Part shown: positions 24,259-32,301 of the stretch, in pieces
Numbering within the stretch: position 1 is the first letter of the stretch
Layout of the letters: every line of letters begins with the position of its first letter
Origin: Thermoleophilia bacterium
GTDB taxonomy: Bacteria; Actinomycetota; Thermoleophilia; Miltoncostaeales; Miltoncostaeaceae
Direction: 5' to 3'
Assembly: GCA_017882545.1 (NCBI GenBank)
Contig: JADGPG010000041.1
Span: 1-61,266 of the forward strand
Length of the DNA: 61,266 nucleotides
The notes under the pieces: model-generated
What the model saw: the letters and a program-made list of their open reading frames with translations, nothing else
Databases searched by the model: none
Told to the model about the DNA's origin: nothing
Translations under genes and position numbers: made by a program

Positions 24259-24888
24259 TCATAGGAGGTACACCAAGAAGTAGAGCAGCACCCAGACGAC
24301 GTCGACAAAGTGCCAATACAACGACGACGCCCACAGCATTGGGGCGCGGTCCGGCTGAAATTCACGGCGGCGGCGGGCGCGTACATAGCAAATCGTCAGC
24401 AGGCACAGACCCACGATGACATGGAGGCCGTGGAGACCGGTGAGCGTATAGAAGGTCGTCCCGAACGCTTGACTTTGCGGGCTAAAGCCGAGGTGCCAGT
24501 ACTCATTGAACTGGACCACGAGGAAGGTCAGACCAAGGCCGATGGTCACCAGCAGGCCGCGCTCGAGTGCCTTGCGGTCGCCATGCTGGAGCCGGTGCTC
24601 GCCCCACCACAGCGTGAAGCTCGACGACACCAGGAACAGCGTGTTGACCCCAGTGACCGCGATCGGAAGGACGAATGCCTTGCCGGTCGCGGGGTCGATG
24701 GGCGGCCAGACATTGTCCGCGACGTTGAAGCGGACCATGAAGTACGCGGTGAAGAACGACGCGAACAGCATCGCCTCCGAGCCCAGGAACAGCAGCATCA
24801 CCAGGGTGGCCTGGCTGATGTGCCTGGGTTGCTCAACGGGCCCGCTCCCCGAGAGGTCCGTGCCCAGCGTGATGTTTTCGGTGGTCAT
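24259..24888 (-). CDS. ctaE: cytochrome c oxidase subunit III
   Basis: A 209-residue subunit with five to six membrane helices. Family marks include LVMLLFLGSEAMLFASFFTA (SEAMLFxSFF), HGLHVIVGLCLLTICYVRAR (LTGLHGLHV) and the C-terminal LYWHFVDVVWVLLYFLVYLL. It stabilises the catalytic core of the aa3 oxidase. Its ATG overlaps the subunit I stop (ATGA) and its stop abuts the cytochrome c gene, so the oxidase genes are translated as a tight unit. Confidence 0.95.
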   Translation of the reverse strand: MTTENITLGTDLSGSGPVEQPRHISQATLVMLLFLGSEAMLFASFFTAYFMVRFNVADNVWPPIDPATGKAFVLPIAVTGVNTLFLVSSSFTLWWGEHRLQHGDRKALERGLLVTIGLGLTFLVVQFNEYWHLGFSPQSQAFGTTFYTLTGLHGLHVIVGLCLLTICYVRARRRREFQPDRAPMLWASSLYWHFVDVVWVLLYFLVYLL

Positions 24889-27656
24889 CGACCCTCCGAT
24901 GCGCCGGGCGCCGTCGACGTGTGCCCGTCCGTGGTGACTTGCTCGACGGTCATCGTGCCCGCGGCCTCGGTGATCTCGTCGGTGATCTCGACCTGATCTC
25001 CCGGCCGGGTCGCAAGCAGCGCAATGTCGGCACGGTGCGCAGTACGGGCAATCTTCACCGCGGCCGCGACGCTGCCGTCAAGCACCTCACCGCGCGTCTG
25101 GATGCCGGCGTCCTGGAGGCGGGCGATCAGGATCGCGGTGCGGCCCGAGGCTTCGTTGCGGAGGTCTTCGGCCTCCGGCGAGCCGGACGGCACGTCGAGC
25201 GACAACGGGCAGAGCACAATCGCGCTCAGCGGCTTGGCGTCGGCGCGACTCTTGACCAGATCGGTCAGCCCGGCGTCGTCGATCCCGTAGTTGGCGATTA
25301 AGGCGACCTTCTCGACGGCGACCGAGGCGGCTGCGGCGTGCGCCTCGCCAGGCAGGACCGTCAGGTGCGTCAGGCCGACACCGGCGGCCTTCCTGACGCG
25401 GTCGACCAGGTCCTGGTCGAGCCAGTCGGACGAGCCGAGCGGGTAGGTCGTGAGGATGATCTCGTGAACGGTGTCCTCACGCATCACCGAGTCGATCGCC
25501 TGCATCGGCGGCGCATCGATGACCGTGCCGTTGGCCTCGACACCATTTTCGGCGAGGACGGCCAGCGCGGCGTGAAGGCGGCGCTCGGCCGCACGGTGCT
25601 CATCCGGATTCGACGGGACCACATAGGTGAAGCGCCAGTAGCCTTCCGCGCTGCGACGGCGGATGTCCTCGATCAGCGACGCAGAGGCAACTGCCTCGTC
25701 GGCGACGACCAGGACCAGCCGTTTGTCGGTCTCGGTGAGCTCGCCGCCACCCAACTCCGGGCCGGCGAACACGACGGCGTGACGCGCACCGGGGATGCCG
25801 TACTGATACGGACCGCCCACGACCTGCGGGGTCACATCGAAGTTGAACAGGCTCGGCGGTGACGACACGAGCCATTCCAGCGTGCGGCCGCGCCAGGGGT
25901 TCCACGGGGCCTTGGGGCCCTTCGCCCACGACCAGATCATGTTGTAGAAGAACACGATCGTGCCGGCAACCATGATCAGGCTGGCGATCGAGATGAACAG
26001 GTTGACGTTCGCGAACCGCGGCGCGTAGTCGGAGACACGACGTGGCATTCCCTGCGTGCCGAGCCAGTGCATCGGGAAGAACGTCAGGTTCATCCCGATG
26101 AACGTCAGCCAGAAGTGCCACACGCCGAGCTTCTCGTTGTACATCCGGCCGGTCATCTTCGGGAACCAGTAGTAGGTGCCGGCAAAGATGGTCATCACGG
26201 ACCCGCCGAAGAACACGTAGTGAATGTGCGCGACGACGAAGTAGGTGGAGTGCATCGCGATGTCGGACGGCAGAGCGCCGAGGTAGATCCCCGACAGGCC
26301 GCCAATCGTGAAGGTCACGATGAAGCCCATCGCGAACAGCATCGGTGTCTTGAGGTGGATCTTGCCGCCCCACATCGTCCCGAGCCATGAGAAGATCTTG
26401 ATGCCGGTGGGTACGGCGATGAGCACGGTCATCATCATCATCGGAATCCGAATCCAGGCCGCCATCCCCGACACGAACATGTGGTGCGCCCAGACCCCGA
26501 AGCCGAGGATCGCAATCGCGACCGTCGAGAACGCGATCGCTCTATAGCCGAAAATCGGTTTTCGGGAGAAGGTCGCGATGACCTCCGAGACGATTCCGAA
26601 GCCCGGCAACATCATGATGTAGACCGCTGGATGGGAATAGAACCAGAAGACGTGCTGGTACATCAGCACGTCACCGCCGTTTGCGGAGTTGAAGAAGTTG
26701 GTGCCCATCACGCGGTCAAACAGGTTCATGAACTGCGATCCGGCAATGAACGGGGTACCGAAGACCACCAGCGCCGAGGTTGTGGCGTTTGCCCAGACCA
26801 GGAGTGGCATACGCCACACCGTCATGCCCGGTGCCCTCATGGTCACGATCGTGACCATGAAGTTCAGGGCCGTGGCGATGGTTGAGGCACCGGCGAACTG
26901 GACCGCCAACTCGAACATCGTCGTCCCGGTGCTGCCCTGGAGTGCGAGTGTTGGGTAGGCCGTCCAGCCTGCGCTGAACGCACCGAATGCAGGCGCGGAG
27001 ATCAGCAGCACGGCGGCGACGACCAGCAACCAAAACGACAGCGCGTTCAGGCGCGGGAAGGCCATGTCCTTGGCACCGATCATCAACGGCAGGACGTAGT
27101 TGGCGAGCCCCGAGAAGACCGGGATGACGAAGCCGAAGATCATCACGGTCGCGTGCATTGAGAACAGACCGTTGTACGTCTGGCCGTTGACGAAGTTCTC
27201 ACCGGGCTGGGCAAGCTGTGCACGGACGCCTTCGGCGTAGAGGCCCGCAACGACGAACGCCATGAATGTCAGCACCAAGTACTGGATGCCGATGACCTTG
27301 TGGTCGGTGTTCGGACGCAGATAGTCCTTCCACGACGTCGCCCCGTGCATCGAGTGGTCCTCGTAGCTGACCTTGCGGCCGCGCAGATAGTCCCACCAGT
27401 AGTCGAAGCAGCCGATGCCGATCAGGAACGCGATCCCCATGAAGGCGAAGATCACCGTCATGTAGACCTCGTAGTTCCACAGCGGGCTGAATCCCCAGGC
27501 CCACCGGACGAACCAGGTCACGCCGAGTGCGGCGAAGATCGATGAGACAACCCAAACGAACGCGCGCTTCCACCAGTGGGACAGCGGCGGCGGGGCGTGG
27601 TGCCCCGTGTCGTGCCCAGGTCCGGACGGTGCGTGAGTCGGTGCGTGAGTTGCCAT
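24885..27656 (-). CDS. ctaD: cytochrome c oxidase subunit I with tandem USP-like tail
   Basis: A 923-residue protein. Residues 30-615 are heme-copper oxidase subunit I: low-spin heme ligand His168 (LFSMHATVMIFGF), CuB ligand His342 and Tyr346 in WFYSHPAVYIMMLP, CuB His391-His392 (WAHHMFVSG), and heme ligands His477 and His479 (YFVVAHIHYVFFGG). The YSHPAVY motif, with Ala instead of Glu, marks the A2 type of A-family oxidase. Residues 645-768 and 781-890 then form two universal-stress-protein-like domains (KRLVLVVADEAVASASLIED; EIILTTYPLGSSDWLDQDL; KVALIANYGIDDAGL). Similar domains are usually free-standing in actinobacteria. The normal subunit is about 550-650 residues, so this fusion is unusual. 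Confidence 0.93.
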   Translation of the reverse strand: MATHAPTHAPSGPGHDTGHHAPPPLSHWWKRAFVWVVSSIFAALGVTWFVRWAWGFSPLWNYEVYMTVIFAFMGIAFLIGIGCFDYWWDYLRGRKVSYEDHSMHGATSWKDYLRPNTDHKVIGIQYLVLTFMAFVVAGLYAEGVRAQLAQPGENFVNGQTYNGLFSMHATVMIFGFVIPVFSGLANYVLPLMIGAKDMAFPRLNALSFWLLVVAAVLLISAPAFGAFSAGWTAYPTLALQGSTGTTMFELAVQFAGASTIATALNFMVTIVTMRAPGMTVWRMPLLVWANATTSALVVFGTPFIAGSQFMNLFDRVMGTNFFNSANGGDVLMYQHVFWFYSHPAVYIMMLPGFGIVSEVIATFSRKPIFGYRAIAFSTVAIAILGFGVWAHHMFVSGMAAWIRIPMMMMTVLIAVPTGIKIFSWLGTMWGGKIHLKTPMLFAMGFIVTFTIGGLSGIYLGALPSDIAMHSTYFVVAHIHYVFFGGSVMTIFAGTYYWFPKMTGRMYNEKLGVWHFWLTFIGMNLTFFPMHWLGTQGMPRRVSDYAPRFANVNLFISIASLIMVAGTIVFFYNMIWSWAKGPKAPWNPWRGRTLEWLVSSPPSLFNFDVTPQVVGGPYQYGIPGARHAVVFAGPELGGGELTETDKRLVLVVADEAVASASLIEDIRRRSAEGYWRFTYVVPSNPDEHRAAERRLHAALAVLAENGVEANGTVIDAPPMQAIDSVMREDTVHEIILTTYPLGSSDWLDQDLVDRVRKAAGVGLTHLTVLPGEAHAAAASVAVEKVALIANYGIDDAGLTDLVKSRADAKPLSAIVLCPLSLDVPSGSPEAEDLRNEASGRTAILIARLQDAGIQTRGEVLDGSVAAAVKIARTAHRADIALLATRPGDQVEITDEITEAAGTMTVEQVTTDGHTSTAPGASEGR

Positions 27657-27715
27657 CGATTAGTTCCTCAGGCTCTTGGAGCCGATCTCGGGGATCGTGG
27701 TGAGCGGACCCATTG

Positions 27716-28468
27716 CTAATGCGCCGCGGTCGACGAGGGCGAGCTGGCCTTCAAGGCCTGGACGGTGGCCTGGGCCTTGGCGGCCCACGCTGCGTAATCC
27801 TGCGGCGTCTGGATGATGATGCGCGCGCGCATTTGCGAATGGCCCTCGCCGCAGAGCTCATTGCAGATCACGGACCAGGTGCCCACCTTGTTCGGGGTGA
27901 ACAGCAGCGAGGTGGTGACGCCGGGCACGGCGTCCATCTGCAGACGGAACTGCGGCACCCAGAACCCGTGGACCACGTCGAAGGAGTTGATCCTGACCTT
28001 GACCTGAGTCCCGACGGGGACGTGCAGGTCCCCGGATGAGACGCCGATCGACGGGTAGTCGAACTCCCAGGCGTACTGCCACGCCTTGACATGGACGACG
28101 TCCTGGACCTTCTGTGCTTGACCGTTCCTGTTGACGACGATCACGGACCATCCGGCGATGATCGCCACGAGGATGACCGGAATGGCGGTCCAGACGATCT
28201 CAAGTCTGGTGTTGCCGTGCAGCGGCGGGCCGTCGGACTCGTCATCGGGTGCGGCACGAAACGCCCACGCGGCGTAGACCACAAAGCTGGTCACGACCGT
28301 GAAGATGGCCCCGGAGACGATGGTCATGAACCAGATCAACTGGTCCGAGCGCTGGGCTTCGACCGACGCCTGGGCGGGAAGCCATGGAATCAGGAAGATC
28401 ACGCCAAACGTGATGATCCCGATGACTAGCATGATGGCCGCGAGCGGCAAAATGTGACGGTTCTTCAT
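27716..28468 (-). CDS. ctaC: cytochrome c oxidase subunit II
   Basis: A 250-residue subunit with two N-terminal membrane helices (LAAIMLVIGIITFGVIFLI and WTAIPVILVAIIAGWSVIVV) and a periplasmic-side cupredoxin domain carrying the CuA centre: DVVHGFWVPQ and CNELCGEGHSQM provide His, two Cys, Glu carbonyl, His and Met. It accepts electrons from cytochrome c. There is no fused heme c domain, consistent with a separate cytochrome c gene downstream. ATG 28468 is used; TTG 28480 is in frame. It is first in the cox operon, and tandem 13-base repeats lie just upstream. Confidence 0.94.
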   Translation of the reverse strand: MKNRHILPLAAIMLVIGIITFGVIFLIPWLPAQASVEAQRSDQLIWFMTIVSGAIFTVVTSFVVYAAWAFRAAPDDESDGPPLHGNTRLEIVWTAIPVILVAIIAGWSVIVVNRNGQAQKVQDVVHVKAWQYAWEFDYPSIGVSSGDLHVPVGTQVKVRINSFDVVHGFWVPQFRLQMDAVPGVTTSLLFTPNKVGTWSVICNELCGEGHSQMRARIIIQTPQDYAAWAAKAQATVQALKASSPSSTAAH

Positions 28469-28484
28469 CGCGTCGCGCAAGCTA

Positions 28485-28535
28485 TCAATTTTCCCGCTCC
28501 CCGGAGATGGGCAGAGTCGATGTCAATTGTCCCGC
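28485..28535 (-). repeat. tandem 13-base repeats upstream of cox2
   Basis: TCAATTTTCCCGC (28485-28497) and TCAATTGTCCCGC (28523-28535) differ by one base and are 38 bases apart, directly upstream of the cox2 start on the minus strand. Read in that direction they give GCGGGAnAATTGA, with a TTGACA-like hexamer in the distal copy. They could be activator sites or duplicated promoter elements for the oxidase operon. A third, inverted partial copy (GGACAATT) lies near 28565-28572. Confidence 0.45.
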
Positions 28536-28595
28536 ATCTGGGACCTCTGTGCGACCGGCTGGCGGACAATTCTTTCGCCCACGACGCGAAGGTTC

Positions 28596-29804
28596 CTACG
28601 CCGCCGCCGGTCGCAACACGGTGCGCGTGGCGACGACGACGCACGCGGCGGTGATCAGCGCGCCGATCACCAGCGGCGCCGACGGATTGATGTACTCGAA
28701 CAGGACCCCGGCGACGATCGGGCCGCCGACCCGGGCCAGGCCGCTTGCCGAGGCGGCGACTCCGAGGACCCCGCCCTGCATGTCGACCGGGGCCGCGTGT
28801 GAGATCAGGGCGCTGATGGTCGCAAAGGCCAGGCCGGAAAACACCCCGAGGATGGCGAGCGCCACGAGCACGACGAATACGTTGAACGCGGCCGCCAGGA
28901 CAGCCAGACCGACCGCCGTGCCGCCCAACCCCCAGACCATCACCCGCACCTCGCCGTAACGGGCGACGACGCGCCCAACGAGGAACCCCTGGCCCAGGGC
29001 GGCGGCGACCCCGACGTAGGCGAAGAGCATCCCCATCGTGGCCGGCCCATACCCGAAGCGGTCGGAGCCGAGCAGGGCAAACGTCGCCTCCATCCCGACG
29101 AACGCGAACGTCGCCAGGAACGACATCCACACCAGCGGGGCGAGCCGCCTGCTGGTCAGCGCGTGACGCATCATCGCGAAGCGCCCCATCGGCGCGGTGA
29201 CCGACCCCGGGCGACGCGATTCGGGCAGCAGCCGCCATGCCAGCACGAGGTTCAGCGCGGCAAGTCCGCTGGCGAAAAAGAACGGGGTCGACGAGCTGAT
29301 CAGCGACAGCAGAGCGCCCAGCGCCGGACCGATGATGAAGCCGATCCCGAATGCCGCACCGATCAGGCCCATCCCGCGTGCACGCCCCTCGGTGGTGGTG
29401 ATGTCGGCGACGTAGGCCTGGGCCGTCGCGTACGACGCGCCGGAGATGCCGTTGATGATCCGCGCCACGAACAGCAGCACGATCGTGTGGGCGATTCCGA
29501 TCATGAACGCCGAAATGCAGCTGCCCGCCAGCGTGACCAGGATCACTGGGCGGCGTCCGACGCGGTCGGACAGACGCCCCCACAGCGGGGCGAAGATCAC
29601 CTGCATCAGCGAGTAGGTCGCCGACAGGATCCCGATCACCGCTGCACCGGCTCCGAAGTGCTGGGCCCACAGCGGCAGGATCGGCAGGACGATCCCGAAC
29701 CCGATCAGGTCGATCACCACCGTCAGCAGGATCAGCGCCATCGGCGTATCCAGCTTCCCGGTGTGGCCCGGGGGCTCCTGCGCGGGTGGCCTACGCGGCG
29801 TCAA
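28596..29804 (-). CDS. MFS transporter (TetA-like)
   Basis: A 402-residue, 12-helix major facilitator. The first half shows LIGFGIVLPILPLWAQHFGA, the motif A loop GRLSDRVGRRPVIL between helices 2 and 3, and helix 5 motif GLIGAAFGIGFIIGPALGAL, all typical of drug:H+ antiporters of the TetA/Bcr group. The substrate cannot be told. TTG 29804 overlaps the ctaB end by 14 bases; ATG 29741 is an alternative start and would still include the first helix. Co-transcription with ctaB is likely, though a link to heme is not evident. Confidence 0.88.
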   Translation of the reverse strand: MTPRRPPAQEPPGHTGKLDTPMALILLTVVIDLIGFGIVLPILPLWAQHFGAGAAVIGILSATYSLMQVIFAPLWGRLSDRVGRRPVILVTLAGSCISAFMIGIAHTIVLLFVARIINGISGASYATAQAYVADITTTEGRARGMGLIGAAFGIGFIIGPALGALLSLISSSTPFFFASGLAALNLVLAWRLLPESRRPGSVTAPMGRFAMMRHALTSRRLAPLVWMSFLATFAFVGMEATFALLGSDRFGYGPATMGMLFAYVGVAAALGQGFLVGRVVARYGEVRVMVWGLGGTAVGLAVLAAAFNVFVVLVALAILGVFSGLAFATISALISHAAPVDMQGGVLGVAASASGLARVGGPIVAGVLFEYINPSAPLVIGALITAACVVVATRTVLRPAAA

Positions 29805-30690
29805 TCGCCATCAGCACGAACACGAGCGCCAGATACAGGAGCGAGTAGTGGAAGGTCCACCTGGCGAACGTGCGGCTCGGCGTACGCCACAGTCGGTACG
29901 CCAGCACGACGAACACGGCGTTCAGCAGCAGCGCGCCGACGAAGTAGGTCCAGCCGGCCAGGCCCGCCGCGCAGGGAAGCACCGTGACGCCGACCATGAC
30001 CAGCGTCCACAAGAAGATCTGCCGACGCGTCGCGTCCTCGCCGTGCACCACCGGAAGCATCGGCACACCGGCCGCCGCGTAATCGTTCTGCAGGAGCAGC
30101 GCCAGCGCCCAAAAGTGCGGCGGGGTCCAGTAGAAGACGATCGCGAACATGAGCCAGGCAAACAGGCCGATGTGGTCGGTGACCGCGGCCCACCCCACCA
30201 GCGGCGGAAAGGCGCCGGCGGCGCCGCCGATCACGATGTTGTGGACGGTGGAGCGCTTTAGCCAGAGCGTGTAGATCCCGACATAGACCGCCAGACCCGT
30301 CACCGCCAGCACCGCCGCGAGCTCGTTGGCGGCGGCGGCCAGGATCGCGGCGGACACCGCGCCGCAGGCGAGCCCGAACACGAGCGCCCGTCGCGGCGTG
30401 ACGCTCCCGGCGACCACCGGGCGGGCATCGGTGCGTTTCATGTGCCCGTCGATGTCGCGGTCGACGTAGTGGTTGATGGCATTGGCACCGCCGGCGGCCA
30501 GATACCCGCCGACCATCGTCCACAGGACCAGCCATCCGCGGGGGACGCCGTGGGCGGCGGTGAACATGGCCGCGGCCGTGGTGACCAGCAGCAGCGAGAT
30601 GACCCGCGGTTTGGTGAGCTTGAGGTATTCGGTGACGATCGCGCTGAGGCGCGTCGAGGCATGCGCCGGTCCCACCACGTCGGTGCTCAC
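29791..30690 (-). CDS. ctaB: protoheme IX farnesyltransferase (heme O synthase)
   Basis: A 299-residue membrane enzyme that adds a farnesyl group to heme B, giving heme O, the precursor of heme A for the oxidase encoded nearby. Motifs: YLKLTKPRVISLLLVTTAAA, the prenyl-diphosphate site NAINHYVDRDIDGHMKRTDA with RP, the second site YTLWLKRSTVHNIVIGG, and FYWTPPHFWALALLLQNDY. GTG 30690 is chosen because it overlaps the stop of the small upstream gene (GTGA) and gives the family length; GTG/ATG codons further up would add 19 residues. No ctaA (heme A synthase) gene is in the window. Confidence 0.93.
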   Translation of the reverse strand: MSTDVVGPAHASTRLSAIVTEYLKLTKPRVISLLLVTTAAAMFTAAHGVPRGWLVLWTMVGGYLAAGGANAINHYVDRDIDGHMKRTDARPVVAGSVTPRRALVFGLACGAVSAAILAAAANELAAVLAVTGLAVYVGIYTLWLKRSTVHNIVIGGAAGAFPPLVGWAAVTDHIGLFAWLMFAIVFYWTPPHFWALALLLQNDYAAAGVPMLPVVHGEDATRRQIFLWTLVMVGVTVLPCAAGLAGWTYFVGALLLNAVFVVLAYRLWRTPSRTFARWTFHYSLLYLALVFVLMAIDAA

Positions 30691-30896
30691 TGGACGCCCG
30701 CCAACACCAACAGGGCGATCAGTCCGACCAACGGGGCGATCGACCACACGGCTTCCAGGGCGCGGGCCCGCGGGCCGTCCTCCGCCGGACGCAGCTCGAG
30801 CATGTGTCGCAGGCTCAGCCAGCCGGCCGGAATGATCATCACGACGGCCAAGACGAACGCCACGAACCTCAGCGGGGAGTCATACAGCGCACTCAT
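30687..30896 (-). CDS. small COX2-like two-helix membrane protein
   Basis: A 69-residue protein with two membrane helices (FVAFVLAVVMIIPAGWLSLR and ALEAVWSIAPLVGLIALLVL) and a short charged loop. The second helix, with EAVWSIAPLV, resembles the EIVWTAIPVI start of helix 2 in oxidase subunit II, but the CuA domain is absent. It overlaps ctaB (GTGA), so it probably works in oxidase assembly or as an accessory subunit. ATG 30896 is the natural start. I know no named family that fits with certainty. Confidence 0.65.
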   Translation of the reverse strand: MSALYDSPLRFVAFVLAVVMIIPAGWLSLRHMLELRPAEDGPRARALEAVWSIAPLVGLIALLVLAGVQ

Positions 30897-30940
30897 CGAA
30901 GGCGAGGATACCCCAGTCCGCGTCTCCAGCGACCGGACCT

Positions 30941-30970
30941 CGGATCCGGCCGCCGCGACGGCCGGATCCG
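30941..30970. repeat. 12-base perfect inverted repeat
   Basis: CGGATCCGGCCG (30941-30952) and CGGCCGGATCCG (30959-30970) with a CCGCGA loop, in the 110-base gap between two divergent genes. It could be an operator or form a 5' leader hairpin in the transcript of the plus-strand gene. A terminator is unlikely because no gene ends here. Confidence 0.5.
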
Positions 30971-31006
30971 CTGGCAACGCCGCCCGCAGCGCGCGAAGAT
31001 GCCGCG

Positions 31007-32290
31007 ATGCCCAGGACGCTCGCCGACCGCACCGCCGACAGCCCCGACTTCGTCGTCGTGGGCGCCGGTCCCGCGGGCCTCGGCGCCGCGCTGCACGGGG
31101 TCCGCAACGGTGCCGCGGTCACACTTGTCGACCAGAGCCCGATCGTCGGCGGCCTCTGTGTCACCCGCCGCTCCGGCGCGCTGCGATATGACCTGGGCGG
31201 GCACATCCCGTTCGTCGGCGACGCCGCCCGGGCGTCCTGGCTGTCGGATCTGCTCGGCGAGGATCTGATCTGGGTTCCGCGCCCGGTGGCCTCGTTCCGG
31301 GACGGACGGATCCGCCCGGGGCGCTACCTCGACCAGCGCGCCTCGGGCACCCCACTGGGGCTCGTGCCGCGCACCCTCCCGGATCCGGGGCCCGAGGAGT
31401 CGGCCCGCACGGTGCTGGACGCCGCGTTCGGGCCGGACCTCGTCGACGCCGAGATGCGGCGCTACCTCGAAAAGATCGACGGAGTGCCGCTCGTGCGGAT
31501 CCCGGGCTCCCGACCGCTTCGGCTCATGCTCGATCAGGCCGCCCCGGACGGCTTTTGGTTCCCGCGGCTCGGTATCGGCCAGCTGATGGATGCCATGTCC
31601 CGCGCGTTCGTGGCGGATGGCGGGCGGCTGCTGACCGGAACCGCGCTGACCGCCGTCGCGGTCCCCGGCGGAGCGGTCGCCGGGGTCACGGTTCGCCACA
31701 CCGACCGCGACGAGCGGATCGCGACACGTCGGCTGATCGTGAGCGCACCGCCCGGCGCGGTCGCGCGGCGCCTGGTGCCCGCACTGCCGCCCTCGGCGCT
31801 TCCGGCGGTCCGGATGCGGGCGGTCGCGATCGTGTACCTCGAGGTCGCCCGTCCGGATGTGACCGACCAGGCGTGGGTACAGGTCGACGATACCCGGGTG
31901 CCCGCCGCGCGCATCTTCGATGCCCGCAATTGGAGCGCGGACCTCTGCCCCGGCGACCGCACCGTCGTCGGGCTCGAGTGCTACTGCATGCCGACCGCCG
32001 ACGACCCGGTCTGGAGTGCCGACGATCGGACCCTGGCGGCGCGGTGCGTCGCGGCGCTGACCGACCCGCTGGGTTGGATTACCGCGCCCCAGCACGCGCG
32101 GCTGATCGAAGTCGTCCGCCTGCCGGCTGGATACCCGCTTCCCGACCTCGATCAGACCGACGCGGTCAACGCCGCACCGAACCTGCTGGCACAGCTCGCG
32201 GGACTCCAGATGGCGCGTGGGTCGGCCGTGATCGACGCGATCCGCGCCGGCGAGCACTGTGCGGCGACGGCCCTCTCCGCCGCGCGCTAG
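31007..32290 (+). CDS. FAD-dependent oxidoreductase (amine-oxidase-like)
   Basis: A 427-residue flavoprotein. The dinucleotide-binding motif is FVVVGAGPAGLGAALHG, followed by the GG doublet region (PIVGGLCVTRRSG, LGGHIPF) seen in amine oxidases, phytoene desaturases and protoporphyrinogen oxidases. The middle has a helix-rich cap, then RRLIVSAPPGAVARRLVPAL, and a C-terminal FAD-contact stretch with RLPAGYPLPDLDQTD and LAGLQMARGSAVIDAIRAGE. The last part resembles UDP-galactopyranose-mutase-like and protoporphyrinogen-oxidase-like proteins. No specific substrate can be named. It is adjacent to glcD (11-base gap) and is probably co-transcribed. Confidence 0.82.
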   Translation: MPRTLADRTADSPDFVVVGAGPAGLGAALHGVRNGAAVTLVDQSPIVGGLCVTRRSGALRYDLGGHIPFVGDAARASWLSDLLGEDLIWVPRPVASFRDGRIRPGRYLDQRASGTPLGLVPRTLPDPGPEESARTVLDAAFGPDLVDAEMRRYLEKIDGVPLVRIPGSRPLRLMLDQAAPDGFWFPRLGIGQLMDAMSRAFVADGGRLLTGTALTAVAVPGGAVAGVTVRHTDRDERIATRRLIVSAPPGAVARRLVPALPPSALPAVRMRAVAIVYLEVARPDVTDQAWVQVDDTRVPAARIFDARNWSADLCPGDRTVVGLECYCMPTADDPVWSADDRTLAARCVAALTDPLGWITAPQHARLIEVVRLPAGYPLPDLDQTDAVNAAPNLLAQLAGLQMARGSAVIDAIRAGEHCAATALSAAR

Positions 32291-32301
32291 GCTCGCTCGG
32301 C

